From assembly GCA_030549775.1 (NCBI GenBank), contig CM060177.1:66455638-66519637 (forward strand): 64,000 nucleotides of DNA, written 5' to 3'. This DNA comes from Tamarix chinensis. Taxonomy: Eukaryota; Streptophyta; Magnoliopsida; Caryophyllales; Tamaricaceae. The notes under the pieces were generated by a model, which was not told the DNA's origin, did not search any database, and saw only the letters and a list, made by a program, of their open reading frames with translations. Of this stretch, positions 48,988 to 61,026 are shown piece after piece. Positions within the stretch are counted from its first letter, which is position 1. Each line of letters begins with the position of its first letter. The position numbers were made by a program, and so were the translations under genes.

Positions 48988-50220
48988 TTATATTTCTTCT
49001 TTTAATTTACTAGTATCCTCCCTAACCAAACTAGGTTCCAAGTCTTCCTCCTCAGATTCAGATTTTATGTCTCCAGATTCTCTAATTAAAATATTCCTCT
49101 TATTTAGACACTCAGAAGCTATATGTCCCAATCCTCCACACATAAAACATTTGATATCCCTAGTTCTGTTTGGACCACCAGCAGGATTAGTTGTTACATT
49201 TCTACCCTTTTCAATCTTAGTTCCTACCTTTGCCTCATTGTTTCTACCTCTAGACTCAAATCTCCCATTATTCCTCCAATTTCCAGAAGTAGTTCCCCCA
49301 AAATTCCTTCTCACTGTACTCTTAATCCCAATCCCAAGGGGTTTATACTGTCTAGTCTTCTTTATCTGACTCTCTATCATAGTAGCTATGTTCACCATCT
49401 CACTTAAAGTCCCATAAGGATATAATTCTACTTTATCAGCTATTAAAGAATTTAACCCACTTAAGAATCTAGCCATGGTAGCATCATCATCCTCAACAAT
49501 TCCTGTTTTAATTATCAAAACTTCTAACTCCTTAAAATATTCATCCACTCTCCTAATTCCTTGACTTATTACTTGTAACCTCTTATGTAATTCCCTATAA
49601 TAATAACTTGGAACAAATCTTTTCCTCATCAAAATTTTAAATTCATCCTATGTTTGTATGGGTGGTTCTCCACACCTACGTCTAGTTAAAATAAGGTTAT
49701 GATACCAAGAGGAAGCATACTCAGTAAACTCCACTACTGCTACCTTAATCTTCTTCTCATCCGAGTAATTATGACATTCAAATACTAATTCTATCTTCCT
49801 TTCCCACTCAAAATATTAATCAGGATCATTTCTGCCATTGAATCCAGGTATACTAAACTTAAGATTACTTAGTTTCCTATCAACTAAGTCTAAATCCCTT
49901 TCTTGTCTATTATTCTGTCTAGGTCTCCTATCACTATTGTTGGATACTTGGTCCTCTAATTCTTCTAAATTAGCTACAGGTAGAATTCTAGTCCTAGGGT
50001 CCATAGGAGCCCTTCCTAATACCCCTGCATGTTTAGTTTCTACTCTAGTATGTTCTAATTCAATAATCCTTACTTCTTATTCTCCTATTCTTTGTTCTAA
50101 GTTAGCAGATAATACAGTAAGTTGAGCAGTCATTTGTTCTTGAAAAGTCCTAAGGGTTTATAATAAATCATTACTAGAAATGGAAACAGATTGATTAACA
50201 AATTGCCTATTGTTAGACAT
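48988..50220 (-). pseudogene. gag of the Ty3/Gypsy element (broken)
   Basis: The frame starts at MSNNRQFVNQSVS (50220) and runs through RTRILPVANLEELEDQ, KFSIPGFNGRNDPD, a WERKIELVFECHNY segment, FVPSYYYRELHKRLQ, GIRRVDEYFKELEVL and a CFMCGGLGHIASEC zinc knuckle (CX2CX4HX4C, about 49110-49160). In-frame stops lie near 50159, 50080, 49815 and 49650, with one more after EEI at 48985. The capsid-type order and single knuckle are usual for Ty3/Gypsy gag. Confidence 0.9.
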
Positions 50221-50925
50221 TATTAGATTTATCTTATGATATTCAATTAAGCACCATTACAGACAGTCAAAAAATCAATTTGCCTTAATAACAAATCAAA
50301 CAAACAGCAATTACTCGATCTAATTATAAGAATATCACAGTATCAAATAATATCAAAGATATATTAGCAACACAGATTACACATTAATTCCAGGTAAGTA
50401 TTAAATCGAAAACAATAGAGAGCTTAAGAAAGAAACGATATTACCACGAGCAATTTAAGCAATTAATCCAATTACTAAATAGGGACCCCTCTTCTTGGAG
50501 TCCTTACTCCTTTATAAAACCAAAAGGTTCGCCGGTCAATCCTCCTATACACTTATTAATTGTGAACAGAATGATATCTCAAAAAAATTTGCAAACTGGT
50601 TATCACATATTGCATTAAGTAACAAGATCAGGTTCGAATTTACCAATCAAGGAGTATTCCTCGAGAATCGTCAAGATTCAAGATTCTTGACCAAATCCTA
50701 GCCGACAAATCGCCCAAGCCACTTAGGGTTTCCAAGTAATTTTCAAAGCAGAAGACGCAACCCTCTGGTCGCCGGCTTATGGGTTACAGAATCCTTCGAA
50801 TTCCTTCGTCAGTCGCAAACCCTAATTTTCGCACTTTAGAAATATGGGTTAGTGAAATCGACAAAGTAATTAAACTAAGAAAAATTTGTAACAAACAATT
50901 AAACCATGAGCACTTGAATAATCGA

Positions 50926-50938
50926 GGCTCTGATACCA
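50926..50938 (-). promoter_or_regulatory. Primer-binding site, iMet tRNA type
   Basis: Minus strand TGGTATCAGAGCC, two bases from the 5' LTR end. Perfect match to the usual plant iMet site. Confidence 0.93.
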
Positions 50939-50940
50939 AA

Positions 50941-51750
50941 TGATGGAAACCTGTTAGGGTTTCTCAAAAAAAATTCGGATTTAAGTATAATAGAGCGCGG
51001 GGTTCGATTCGTCGAGATCAGCCTAAGGAATTTTACAAAGGAAGATCTAAGAACTTAGAGTGCAGTATTACAACGGCTACTAAATTTGAGAAGTAAGAAA
51101 GATCAAGAACAGATCAAAGAGAAGAAGCAGAAGAATGCGAGCGAGAAGATCGCAAGAGAGAGCGAGAGAGAGAGAGAGCGAGCGGAAGAAAATTCCAGAT
51201 TAACTTTTCATTCCACCAAAAAGTGTTGGTGAACACCGTATTAAGCCATATTTATATGGCGTACAAATACAGCAAGGGACGTACAAAAATACATATGTAG
51301 CCCAACAATCAGCCCAAACAATCAGCCGAAATAAAACAAAGGATCGACTACTGGATCAAGCACAACAGCCCAAAAAAAATTACAAGCTTACATGCCCCAA
51401 AAATACAAAGAAAGAATAATACAATTAATTCCCAGCAGCAAAAAATAATTTAGCTAATTATGGTTACTAAGGGATGATTAACCCGCAGTTCAACTAACCC
51501 ATTTAATTTTGGGTTGGGTGGTGGGTCATATAGCCAACTTAATCCCCATTAGCCAATTTTGCCGGCGAATGCATCACATGGGATTTCCTAACTTTAAGTC
51601 CTCAGCAGCTACAACAACTTTAAGTCCATTCTCCATGTGTTGCATTAATTTCCCTAATCAAGCACACAATAAGAAAAATATTTATAAGCACAAAATGATT
51701 TAAAACAATTAGCAGAATTAATTAAATATAAATTTTGGAGATTCATATCA
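50941..51750 (-). repeat. 5' LTR of the Ty3/Gypsy element
   Basis: 810 bp, TGATGGAAACC to GATTCATATCA. The TATA word on minus (51245-51260) is about 495 bp from the coding start. A GA microsatellite lies at 51160-51182 on the downstream side of the TATA word. Confidence 0.95.
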
Positions 51751-51755
51751 CCCCT

Positions 51756-52008
51756 CTTCATCACCATCCTTCATCATTGAATGCGACCATTTTATCCTCT
51801 TCTTTCCTTATATCCGGCGTGGTTTTATAAGACATATGGCTTGCATAAGGCCTTACACATGGCTATGTACCTCTAATTTTCTTTATTGCACACCTGTGCA
51901 TGCTTGCACGATTTACCTATGCACTCTCTCACAGCTTGCACACAGCCTTCGTATGTCCATGCACACCAATTTGTTATTCTTAGGTAATTCATTACTCGAA
52001 CACAATCA
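51756..52008 (+). repeat. LTR-D, segment 2
   Basis: Continues LTR-D between the Ty3/Gypsy element and the LTR-II insertion. Pyrimidine-rich with 'gcttgcac' words that continue at 61027 ('agcttgcctgtgc'). No gene seen. Confidence 0.6.
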
Positions 52009-52132
52009 TGCCTTGTAACACCCCCAAATTTACTACTGTAACACCCCAAAATTCACTACTTTTTTTTTTGAAAAGCGGAAGCAATTAAAATAGAAATACT
52101 TAAAACCTGTGAATTCTGGGAATGTTACCCAA

Positions 52133-52178
52133 CACTTAGTACCAGACCGGTTCTCTCCAACCGTTCCAGTACCAAGTG
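52133..52178 (-). other. U5 stem-loop, LTR-I copy 2
   Basis: Both arms are identical to 34174-34219; one loop base differs. 96 bp from the LTR start. Confidence 0.75.
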
Positions 52179-52726
52179 CTAAGGCTAAAGAAAATATTTA
52201 TGTTAAATTTAAATTAACAATTCATAAAAGGATTCGAAGATCATACACAAAATCAGAGTACGAGAAATTAAGAGTTAATTACAATACCCTTGAAGTTTCA
52301 AATAACACTTGTAACTTCCAAATAGAAATACATTTAAACAAGATAAAACCCGATGGGTCAAATTCCGGATTGCCTACTCACTCAAATCAGGCCTGCCACC
52401 CCAAAACAGCCTCTGATCTTAAACCTGCAAAAGAGGTCTGCTCCCCACCATCAGTGGATCATCACAGGACCCATCAACCAAGGTAGTATCAGTACGGGTC
52501 CAGTACTGAGTAAGGTGACTTGATCACTAAGGCCAACACACAAACACATAAATCATGCAGAACATAAAAGGGCATAATTACCAACACAATGACATAAGGT
52601 GCTTACGACCTTCCAAGTAAGAGTATAAGGCCCGATTGTAGACTGGATTAATTTTTAAATTAATCTCTGATCAGAATTCATTTCACACCATACTTTTTAT
52701 CAAGTCCATACGAGTACGGAAACCCC

Positions 52727-53100
52727 ACTATTTTGCCGGTGGATCGGTCTCCAGGGCACTCTGGCTCCTGGCCACTATTATAGCCGGTGGATCGGTCGCG
52801 AGGGTAACATACCCTGCCACTATTATATGCTGGTGGATCGGTCTGGCCCCTTCTCGCACGGTGTTCCACTCTAAGTAATTAGTATCTTTCCCATGTCTTA
52901 GCCACTGTAGGGTTTGATTTTGTTGAGCTCGGGATCCCCCACTATTATTGCCGGTGGATCGGTCACTAGGGTAACATACCCTACCACTATTAAGCCGGTG
53001 GATCGATCTCCAGGTTACCGCAGTACCTGGCCACTATTATACCGGTGGATCGGTCTGGGCCCGGCTCAACATCTTTCACTTTACGTGATTAATGTCTTAA
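52727..53100 (-). repeat. Two-block tandem array
   Basis: Units with 'ccactatta' and 'gccggtggatcggtc' at 52727-52845 and 52938-53062. Closing words 'actctaagtaattagtatct' near 52868 and 'actttacgtgattaatgtct' near 53079. Confidence 0.78.
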
Positions 53101-53639
53101 GTATCTTATTCAAAGACTTTTACCCTAGACATGCATAAATCATCACACATAACAAATCATAAAATTCCACCATCATAATTACACTTTATCACCACATACA
53201 TATGATAACACAAAAACCCTAATCAACCACCATAGACCTTAATTAACCACAACAAACCATAATTCAGTCTCCTCCGTACCCTTAATTTGCTCCACGTGCT
53301 ATTTTTCATCCCAAGCGTTCAAACACCCAAACAACACTTACATTACTTTCCTTACATCCCAAATTAACTTCCCACATGTAATTTTCATACCCATGCAGGC
53401 ATTAATCTCCCTCTGCAAACCTTTGAACCGTTTTCATACAAACCCTAAAATTCCACGTGAAACCCTAAATTCAACCATGCAAACCCTAATACCACCATTC
53501 AATCGTCAATGCCACCATGTAAACCCTAATACCACCATAAAACTATAAATACCACCATACAAACCATGATTCTGTCATACAAAACCCTAAATTCAAACCA
53601 TATAAAACCCAAAGATTTGTCCATACCAACCCTAAATTC

Positions 53640-54350
53640 AAACCATAAAGATTCTTCCATGCCAAACAATAAATTCAAACCATAAAGATTCTTCCACATA
53701 AAATCATAAATTAGAATCTCCCAAGGAAAACTATAAATTGAATTCCCCCAAGCAAATCATAAATTGAATTCCCCCATATAATATCATAAATTACATTTTC
53801 CCAAATAACATAAAAAAATAGATTCTCCCAAACAACCATAAATTCGATTATTCCATATAACCTCATAAATTACCTTCTCCCAATTAACATCCTAATTTAA
53901 ATTCTCCCAAACAAACCATATATTCAAATCTCCCATATAACATCATAAATTACCGTCTCCCAAATAACATCCTAAATTAGATTCTCCCAAACAAACCATA
54001 AATTCTGTTCTTCCACACATAAAATCATAAATTAGAACCTCCCAAGAAAAACAATAAATTGGATTCTCCAAACAAATCATAAATTAGATTTTCCCAATCA
54101 AATCATAAATTAGATTCTCCCTTATAATATTATAAATTACATTCTCCCAAATAACATCATAAACTAGATTCTCCCAAACGAACCATAAATTCGATTCTCC
54201 CATATAACATCATAAATTAGATTCTCCCAATTGTCATCATAAATTAAATTCTCTCAAATAAAACCATATATTATATTCTCCGCATAAAATCATAAATTAT
54301 ACTCCTCCACATAAAACCATAAATCAGATTATTACTTATAAAACCATAAA
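53640..54350. repeat. Minisatellite of LTR-I copy 2
   Basis: About two dozen units of about 28-32 bp on CATAAATTAGATTCTCCC, longer than the array in copy 1. Confidence 0.85.
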
Positions 54351-54958
54351 ATTAGGTCAACTCACTTTGCTTAATCAAATTCTTTCCCCATCCTCCTTTT
54401 TCATCCTTCCTCTCACACAAACCACATTGACTTCCTCACATACACAACACATATCATCATATATAATTAATACACATACCATGCACAACATACTTCAACT
54501 CCAAGTCATACCACATATAAAATATTTAATAATAATAAACACTAGATACATAACATGCGAAACACATAATACACATAAAAGGCCTTAGCACTCCTTACCT
54601 AAAACGACACCGGTCTTGGAGCACGCTCCTACGCCTCCTTAGGGTTTGACTGGTTTTACCTATTATGAAATAAGAGCTAAAATTAGACTCTCTCCTATAA
54701 AAATAATATTAAAAACTAACGTAATATAAGACTAGGCTTTTTGATAAACTAATAATAACAAAAGTACAAAAATAATGTCAATATTAATATTAATAACAAT
54801 AATAAAAATAGTAGAAATAATAATAAAAAGGCATTATTTAAAAATAAAGTGAAATAAGGGATTCAGACCCTTTACCAAAATAATAATAAAAATATTATTT
54901 GTAAATTAAATAACCCAATTCAGAAATAATAATAATAATAATAATGATAATGATTATG

Positions 54959-54998
<40 letters not shown>

Positions 54999-56006
54999 TG
55001 ATGATGATAATAATAAAGATAATAATAGTAACATTATTAACAACACTAATGTTAAAATATTTGTACTAATAATAATAAATAAGAATAATGGAAATTCGAA
55101 ATAGAAAATAATAATAATTATTATTATTATACTTATAACATTTTAATATTAATAATAGTAAATATAGAAATAATAAGAAGAATAATAATAAAATCGAATT
55201 AAAATATATTAGGCTTCATCCCTCAACATAAATAATAATAAAAATATTAATACTAATAATAATAATAATAATGCACATTAAAATATAAATATTAAGAATA
55301 ATAATAATAGTATTTATATGTAAATAATTGAAATAAAATAATTTAAGGGTTATAAAAATAGGGAAAATAGCTGAGAGGGTCTAGGGTTCAACCAAATGTT
55401 GGTGGGGATAGGCGGCACCGGCGGTGGCGCACGGAGGTGGCGGCGGTGGCCGAAAAGAGGAAAGAAAGAGGGGAAAGTTGCATGCTGGGAATAAGATAGG
55501 AAGAATTAAAATGGGAGCTAGGGTGTTTTGAGTTCCCTAGAAGGAGAGGGACAGAATGAAGGTGGCGGCACAGCCAAAGGTGGCGGCGCACGGCGGCGAC
55601 AGTGGTGGCCGAATGGAGGAGAAGAAGGAAGAGAGGGGAGGAGAACGAGAAAAAGGAAACTAAAGGTATGGGAAGGTAGGGCAGGGTCTGAAGCACAGTT
55701 TGGGAGGTGAGAGAAGCGGCCTTAGCGGCGGAGGAGGTGGCTAATGGCGGCGCCAAGGTGGCGGAGGCAGAAAACAAGGTTGATCGGGGAGAGAACTTCG
55801 CACAGCTGGGGCGGCTTGTGCAGGAAGAATCGAAGGTTGAGGTAGATTTGGTTAGCTAGAGGGAAGTGTAAGGATGACACGGGTGGCAAGAACGGGCGGC
55901 GAAGTTGGCCGTAGGCGGAGAACGAGGCGTCTGAAGTGGCGACGGTGGCAAGGTCGGGATTCTGGGTTGGGGGGATCAAGAGCTCGATACAGAGCTGCTT
56001 ACGAGG

Positions 56007-56016
56007 GTATTTATAG
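56007..56016 (-). promoter_or_regulatory. TATA box of LTR-I copy 2
   Basis: CTATAAATAC on minus, 1047 bp from the coding start at 57063. Confidence 0.7.
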
Positions 56017-57144
56017 TCTTAGAAGGGAGGATAGGGTTATTTGGATCGGCTAGTAGATAAGGAAGGTAGGGTTCCGGTCGTCGGTGGCGTGGGTTGGCCG
56101 GCGGCAGCAAAACGGGGATGGGTGTGCGCAGGAGAGAGAGAGAGAGGATGGCGCGAGAAGAGGGAGATTTGGTTGGGTCAAGAGGGTCGGCGATTTAGGG
56201 GGAAGATATAGGAAGGAGAACGGCCGGTCAAAATGGCGAGATCGCCGGCGAAAAACCAGGGCGGGCGGCGGAAGTTGTAGGCTGGCGTCGGGGCTGGCAG
56301 GTGCGAAGGAGGAAGAAGAAAGGCAGGCAGCTGGACCGGGCGGTTCGCAAAGAAAGAAAATAAAAAGAAAGGCGGCGAACCAGGCCAGGCGGGAGGGGTA
56401 AGTTCATTAATTAACACGACGCGTTTTGGGGGAAATACAATTAAAACGCGGCGCGGCAAGAGACAGGGAAACAGGTCACTGTGCAGGCTAGGCCGCGCTA
56501 AGGAAAGGAAAGGAAAAGAGGAACTGGGCCGCTGGGTTGGCCCAGTTCGGAGAGGAGGAAAAGAAAAAAGAAAAGAAGAAGAAAGAAAAAGAAAGAAAAG
56601 AAATAAAAAGGAAAAAGGGAAAAAGGAAAAATAATGGTTTGGGATAATTAAATTAATTAGAATATTTGGGATATTTAAAAATAATAATATTTAAATAAAA
56701 TAATATTTAAATCCCTTTTTAGGCTAAATTAGGATTTTTAAAAGATTTTCCATAAATTCCTTTTTAATTAGCAAAACACCCTAATTTTCTTCAATTAAAT
56801 TATTTATCAAATTAATATTAATTTGAAACTATTTTATCCTTCTTATTTTAAATAAAATAATATATTTAATTAATTACCAAATAAAATCCTTAATTAGTTA
56901 ACATACCCAAATTCCTCCTAATTAAAATACTTATAAATCTCTTCTTGAATTTCCCTAGTTAAATATCCTTTTATTTTATTAAAAATAATTTATTTAAATA
57001 ATTTTTCTAATAAAATCGCATTTAAATATAATTTATAAAATTAGAAATTTTCGGGGCATTTCAACTATTGAAAAATTTCTTTTAATTAAAAGGGTTTAAC
57101 GAAAGCGAAAAGATAAAACGGTAAATTCAGGGGCATTACCACCA

Positions 57145-57190
57145 CACTTAGTACTAGATCGGTTCACTCCTACCGTCCCAATACTAAGTG
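57145..57190 (-). other. U5 stem-loop, LTR-II form
   Basis: On minus, CACUUAGUAUUGGGACGGU pairs with ACCGAUCUAGUACUAAGUG: 18 of 19 pair. Compared with LTR-I, position 6 goes from G-U to A-U, position 10 from C-G to U-G, position 11 from U-G to U-A and position 14 from A-U to G-U. All four changes keep pairing. Confidence 0.75.
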
Positions 57191-57771
57191 CTAAGGCTAA
57201 ATAAGGTTAAAATTAAACACGAATCATTAATAAAACACAAGTCGTTAATAAAGTACAAGTCATGCAGAAATTAGAGTGCGGTTTAAGATTTCAATCCAAA
57301 GAGTATGTGGCTAGAGTTTTTCAAAACATAAAGCATAGTACAAAAACACAACTAAAATATGATAATACAAGGTCCAATAAAAGAAACAGATTCCGACTGA
57401 GTCGCTCTCGATCCCCAAGTTAGGATAAGGCTCAATGCTCAGCCCCACCTGATGCCTTGTAGGTGTCGTAGGCATCGAAGACATGATCCCCTACCTGCAC
57501 AAGCTCATATGGTTCTTCTGCTCGTGGGAATGAGCAACACCCATGAAACGGGTGATCAGTATGCTACGTACTAAGTAAGGTAACAGATGCGCTAAGGCCA
57601 AACATACAAAACATACAACATAGCATACATGGCACATTAACATAAGCCACATGTATTAATACAGATAATGAAGGCCGGCTATGGTCTAATTAGAATTATT
57701 TTCTTTTGAATCTCTGTTAAATGTAGTCGTTTCACACCATAATCTTTATTAATCCATACGAGTGTGGGAAC

Positions 57772-58160
57772 CCCACTATTATAGCCGATGGATCGGTCAC
57801 TTATAGGGCAAAACGCACCTAACCACTATTATATGCTGGTGGATCGGTCTCTAAGGTAGAACCCTCCTGGCCACTATTATGCCTGTGGATCGGTCTGGCC
57901 CCGACTCTCATGGTGTTTCACTGTAAGTATATAGTAGCTTTCCCATGATTCATTGGCAACATAATGTTTGGTTTGTTGAGCTCGGGATCCCCCACTATTA
58001 TAGCCAATGGACGGTTACTTATAGGGTAGAACGCACCTAACCACTATTATATACCGGTGAATCGGTCTCCAGGGCACCCCGACACCTGACCACTATCATG
58101 CCGTTGGATCAGTCTGGCCCCAGCTTAACAATCTTACTCTTTAAGTGATTAGTATCTTAT
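57772..58160 (-). repeat. Two-block tandem array
   Basis: Units with 'ccactattat' and 'ggtggatcggtc' at 57772-57900 and 57990-58120. Closing words 'actgtaagtatatagtagct' near 57920 and 'ctttaagtgattagtatctt' near 58139. Confidence 0.75.
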
Positions 58161-59344
58161 TTGTGTCTTATTAGATAAAGCTTTTCACCCTTGACATGCA
58201 TGTCAACTACCTTCTACTTCTATCCTCCCAAGGGGGCCCGTCCCATATCTTAAGACTCATGCGCCCTTTATCACACCCCGATATCCATTTCCCTTTATAC
58301 TTACCATTTAATGAAAAACCCAACTCCTACGGGTGTGGGTTAGGCCCAACACCTCATGACATCAACTCCACCTACTATCACCCCCTAGGGTTTTCCCTTG
58401 AAACCCTAATTGGACCGATGTGGCCCAGCCCTCTCTCTCACTTACACTACCATTACCTCATTTATCGCCCCATACCTTAACTCATTAGATCCAATTCCAA
58501 ATCATATCGCTTTACCACTTGATTCCACGTGTGACCAGAAAAACCCTAATTGGCCACTTCAAACCCTAGTACCTTTCTTCTCCCACAAGTAACCACTGTA
58601 TTTCTCACTCAATATTTCTTCTCTCCCATGGCACCCATACTCACCCCTTACAAATAAATTCCCACTCTTAACCCGTACTCCAGTCTCCCTTAATCATTTT
58701 TACTTCCACATTTTCCAGATTAGTGCTTTATCCCCAAAACCCTAATTGGGTCCCTTATACATCCTTACACCAACCTACATACTATTTCTCATCCCAAGTC
58801 TCCAATCACTTCACAACTCTCCCCTTAGCTTATTTACACCCTAATACAACTTTTCCCATGTAAAGTTCACCCCATGCAAGTTTTATCTATCCCATGCAAA
58901 TTTTAAGATTCCTATGCATGGTTCCCATCTCTCATTTATTTTGGTCTTTCCTTCCTCTTTAATTTCGTCTCATGGATCATGAAGTATTTTTGTCAACCTC
59001 ATATCCCTCCTTAGTGAACTCACTTCCCATTTTCTTTCTTTTTGTCCTTTCATTTCCATATCATATTATCAATGGTCCTATCATGCATGTCCTAGAGGGC
59101 CATAACATACCACATCATAATCACCATATATACATATAACACATATGTCATAAGAAAACATATATAAAATATACCTCAACTCCAAGATGCGCTATATATA
59201 AGGCAAATTAAGGAAAATCATACGATGCACAACATAACATGATATATATAGCATCCAAGGCATACAAGTCACAAAACACACATGGGCCTTAGCTACTCTA
59301 GGTATAAGTATTTTCTGAAATTAGGTTAGGAAATAAGGATGATA

Positions 59345-59363
59345 CATAATAATAATATTAGTA

Positions 59364-59422
<59 letters not shown>

Positions 59423-59520
59423 CATGATAATACAACATTAATAATAATAAGAATAATAATAATAATAATAGTAATATTAAGGATAATACTAGTAATATTA
59501 AATAAAATTATTAACACTTA
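59345..59520. repeat. AAT microsatellite
   Basis: A nearly pure AAT run of about 18-20 units at about 59366-59420, then interrupted AAT. It makes artificial poly-Asn and poly-Leu frames. Confidence 0.9.
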
Positions 59521-60119
59521 TAGAAAATAGTTTAGGGGTTGAGGAAGTTGGAGCACCACCTCAGGTTAGTGGTGGAACCGCCGGCGGCGCGTAGCGGCGG
59601 CGATGGAGGAGGAAGAGAGGGGAAAATGGATATGTAGGGGTGTTTGAGGTGGAGGAAGGTGTTGCAGGTGAAGAGGGGTGGAATGAAGATGGTGGTGTAG
59701 CTGGGAGTGGGGGCTCACGGTGGTTGGTGCGGCGACTGAAGGTGGTGGAAGATGGGGAGGTAAAAGGAGAGGGAGGAAGGGGGAGATGACAGTATGGGAA
59801 GGTAGGGGAAGGTTCCTTGGGTGTTTTGGAGGGCGGAGGAGGTGCTGGTTGCAGCGAGGGTGGCGGAAGAAGGCGGCGCGAGGGGTTGGAGTGGCTTCTT
59901 GGGTTGGCCATTTTGCATGGCCGAGGAGGCACGTGGAGGGCAAGGCAAGGGATGATGGTGGTTCAATTTTGTAGAGGGAGGTGTGGGGATGGTTTTGGTG
60001 GGCGTCGTTTCTTGCGGTGGTCATTGGCGGCAACGGAATAAGAATCATTTTGGGCGGCGGCAAGAAGCAAAGTTTCTGGGCTTGTGAAAAAGGGAGCTCG
60101 ACTATGACTGCCCGGGAGT

Positions 60120-60129
60120 GTATTTATAG
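60120..60129 (-). promoter_or_regulatory. TATA box of LTR-II
   Basis: CTATAAATAC on minus, 892 bp from the coding start at 61021. Confidence 0.7.
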
Positions 60130-61026
60130 GCCAATTGAGAGGCAAGATGACAAGAGAAGAAGAAGACACGCGGGACAGGTGTGGCAGGACCACAGGCTAG
60201 CGGTGGTAGGTAGTGCAGTCCTACCAATTACATGTTACGTCGGGTCGGGAGAAAAAGGAAAGGATATGGGCGTGCGGGGAGGGGAGAGATGGGGTTAGTT
60301 GGGGTCGAAAAAGGGAAGAAAATGACTTGGAAGGGAAGATAAGGGAGGCCGGATGGATTTGGTGGCTGTTCGCGGCAAGAGTTGCAGGTTTCAGCCGTTG
60401 TAGTCGAGACTGGGGGAAGGAGATGCACGACAGGTTGGACCGGCGATCCAGGGGGAGAAAAGAAAAAGAGAGGGGGTGGTTCAGCCAACGGTTCGGGCGA
60501 AGAAGGAGGGATGGGGTAGCTTGGGCTGCACAAAACGGGGAAGGGGAAAGTGATCTAGGCCGACGGGCTGGCCCAGTCGGGGGAAAATGGGGGAAAGAAA
60601 GAAGGGAAAAGGAGGGAGAGAAAAAAAAAGGAAAAGAGGAAAGGGGAAAAGGGGAAAATAGGGGGATAGATAAAATAATTTATGGGAAATAGGCTCTAGT
60701 ATTTTTGGGTAGATAAACAACTTTTAATAATATAACTTAATATATTTTAATATATTGGTTTAAAAGGTAAATTTTAGAAAATATTGATTTCAAACTTTAT
60801 TTAAATAGAATGGGTATAATAAAATAACAATTTATTTATTTTAACTTATTAAACATTCACATCTAATTTTATATACACAAAAGACCGCAAAATAGTTAAA
60901 TTAAATAAATTTAAAAGGTAAAATCCTCAAAATAATTAAATTAAGTAAGTTAAAAAGCTAAGTTATCCCAAATAAATGTGATTTATTAAATTATAGACTT
61001 TTAAAATTTTGAGGGATTACATGCCT

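Larger units (their letters stand above)
44939..51750 (-). mobile_element. Nearly full-length Ty3/Gypsy retrotransposon, inactive
   Basis: Both LTRs, PBS, gag, protease, RT, RNase H, integrase and PPT are present in the right order on the minus strand. Target duplication CCCCT at 44934-44938 and 51751-51755. Total 6812 bp. The two LTRs differ by several percent plus two indels, so the insertion is not recent. The element interrupts LTR-D. Stops in gag and pol, a frameshift in RT/RNase H and a deletion in integrase show it cannot move by itself. Confidence 0.95.
52037..57063 (-). mobile_element. Solo giant LTR, subfamily LTR-I, copy 2
   Basis: TGTAACACCCC to GGGGCATTTCA, 5027 bp. Flanked by ACTAC (52032-52036) and ACTAT (57064-57068), a 5 bp duplication with one change. 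Parallel to 34079-38685 throughout; about 420 bp longer, largely from a longer minisatellite. Stem-loop 52133-52178, tandem blocks 52727-53100, CG-rich promoter block 55380-56530. Frames inside the promoter block (55388-55777, 55722-55979) are low-complexity and their starts are not shared with copy 1. Confidence 0.9.
52014..61021 (-). mobile_element. Solo giant LTR, subfamily LTR-II, interrupted by LTR-I copy 2
   Basis: Begins TGTAACACCCCC after TGCCT (52009-52013) and ends GAGGGATTACA before TGCCT (61022-61026). Only its first 23 bp (52014-52036) lie left of the nested LTR-I; the rest is 57064-61021, giving about 3.98 kb. No interior coding region. Contents: stem-loop (57145-57190), small-hairpin module (57528-57595), two tandem blocks (57772-58160), pyrimidine-rich tract, AAT run (59345-59520), purine-rich GC-richer promoter block (59530-60660) and TATA box. 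Confidence 0.9.

Noticed and set aside
59326..59530. Poly-Leu and poly-Asn open frames
   Set aside because: Products of the AAT microsatellite on either strand.
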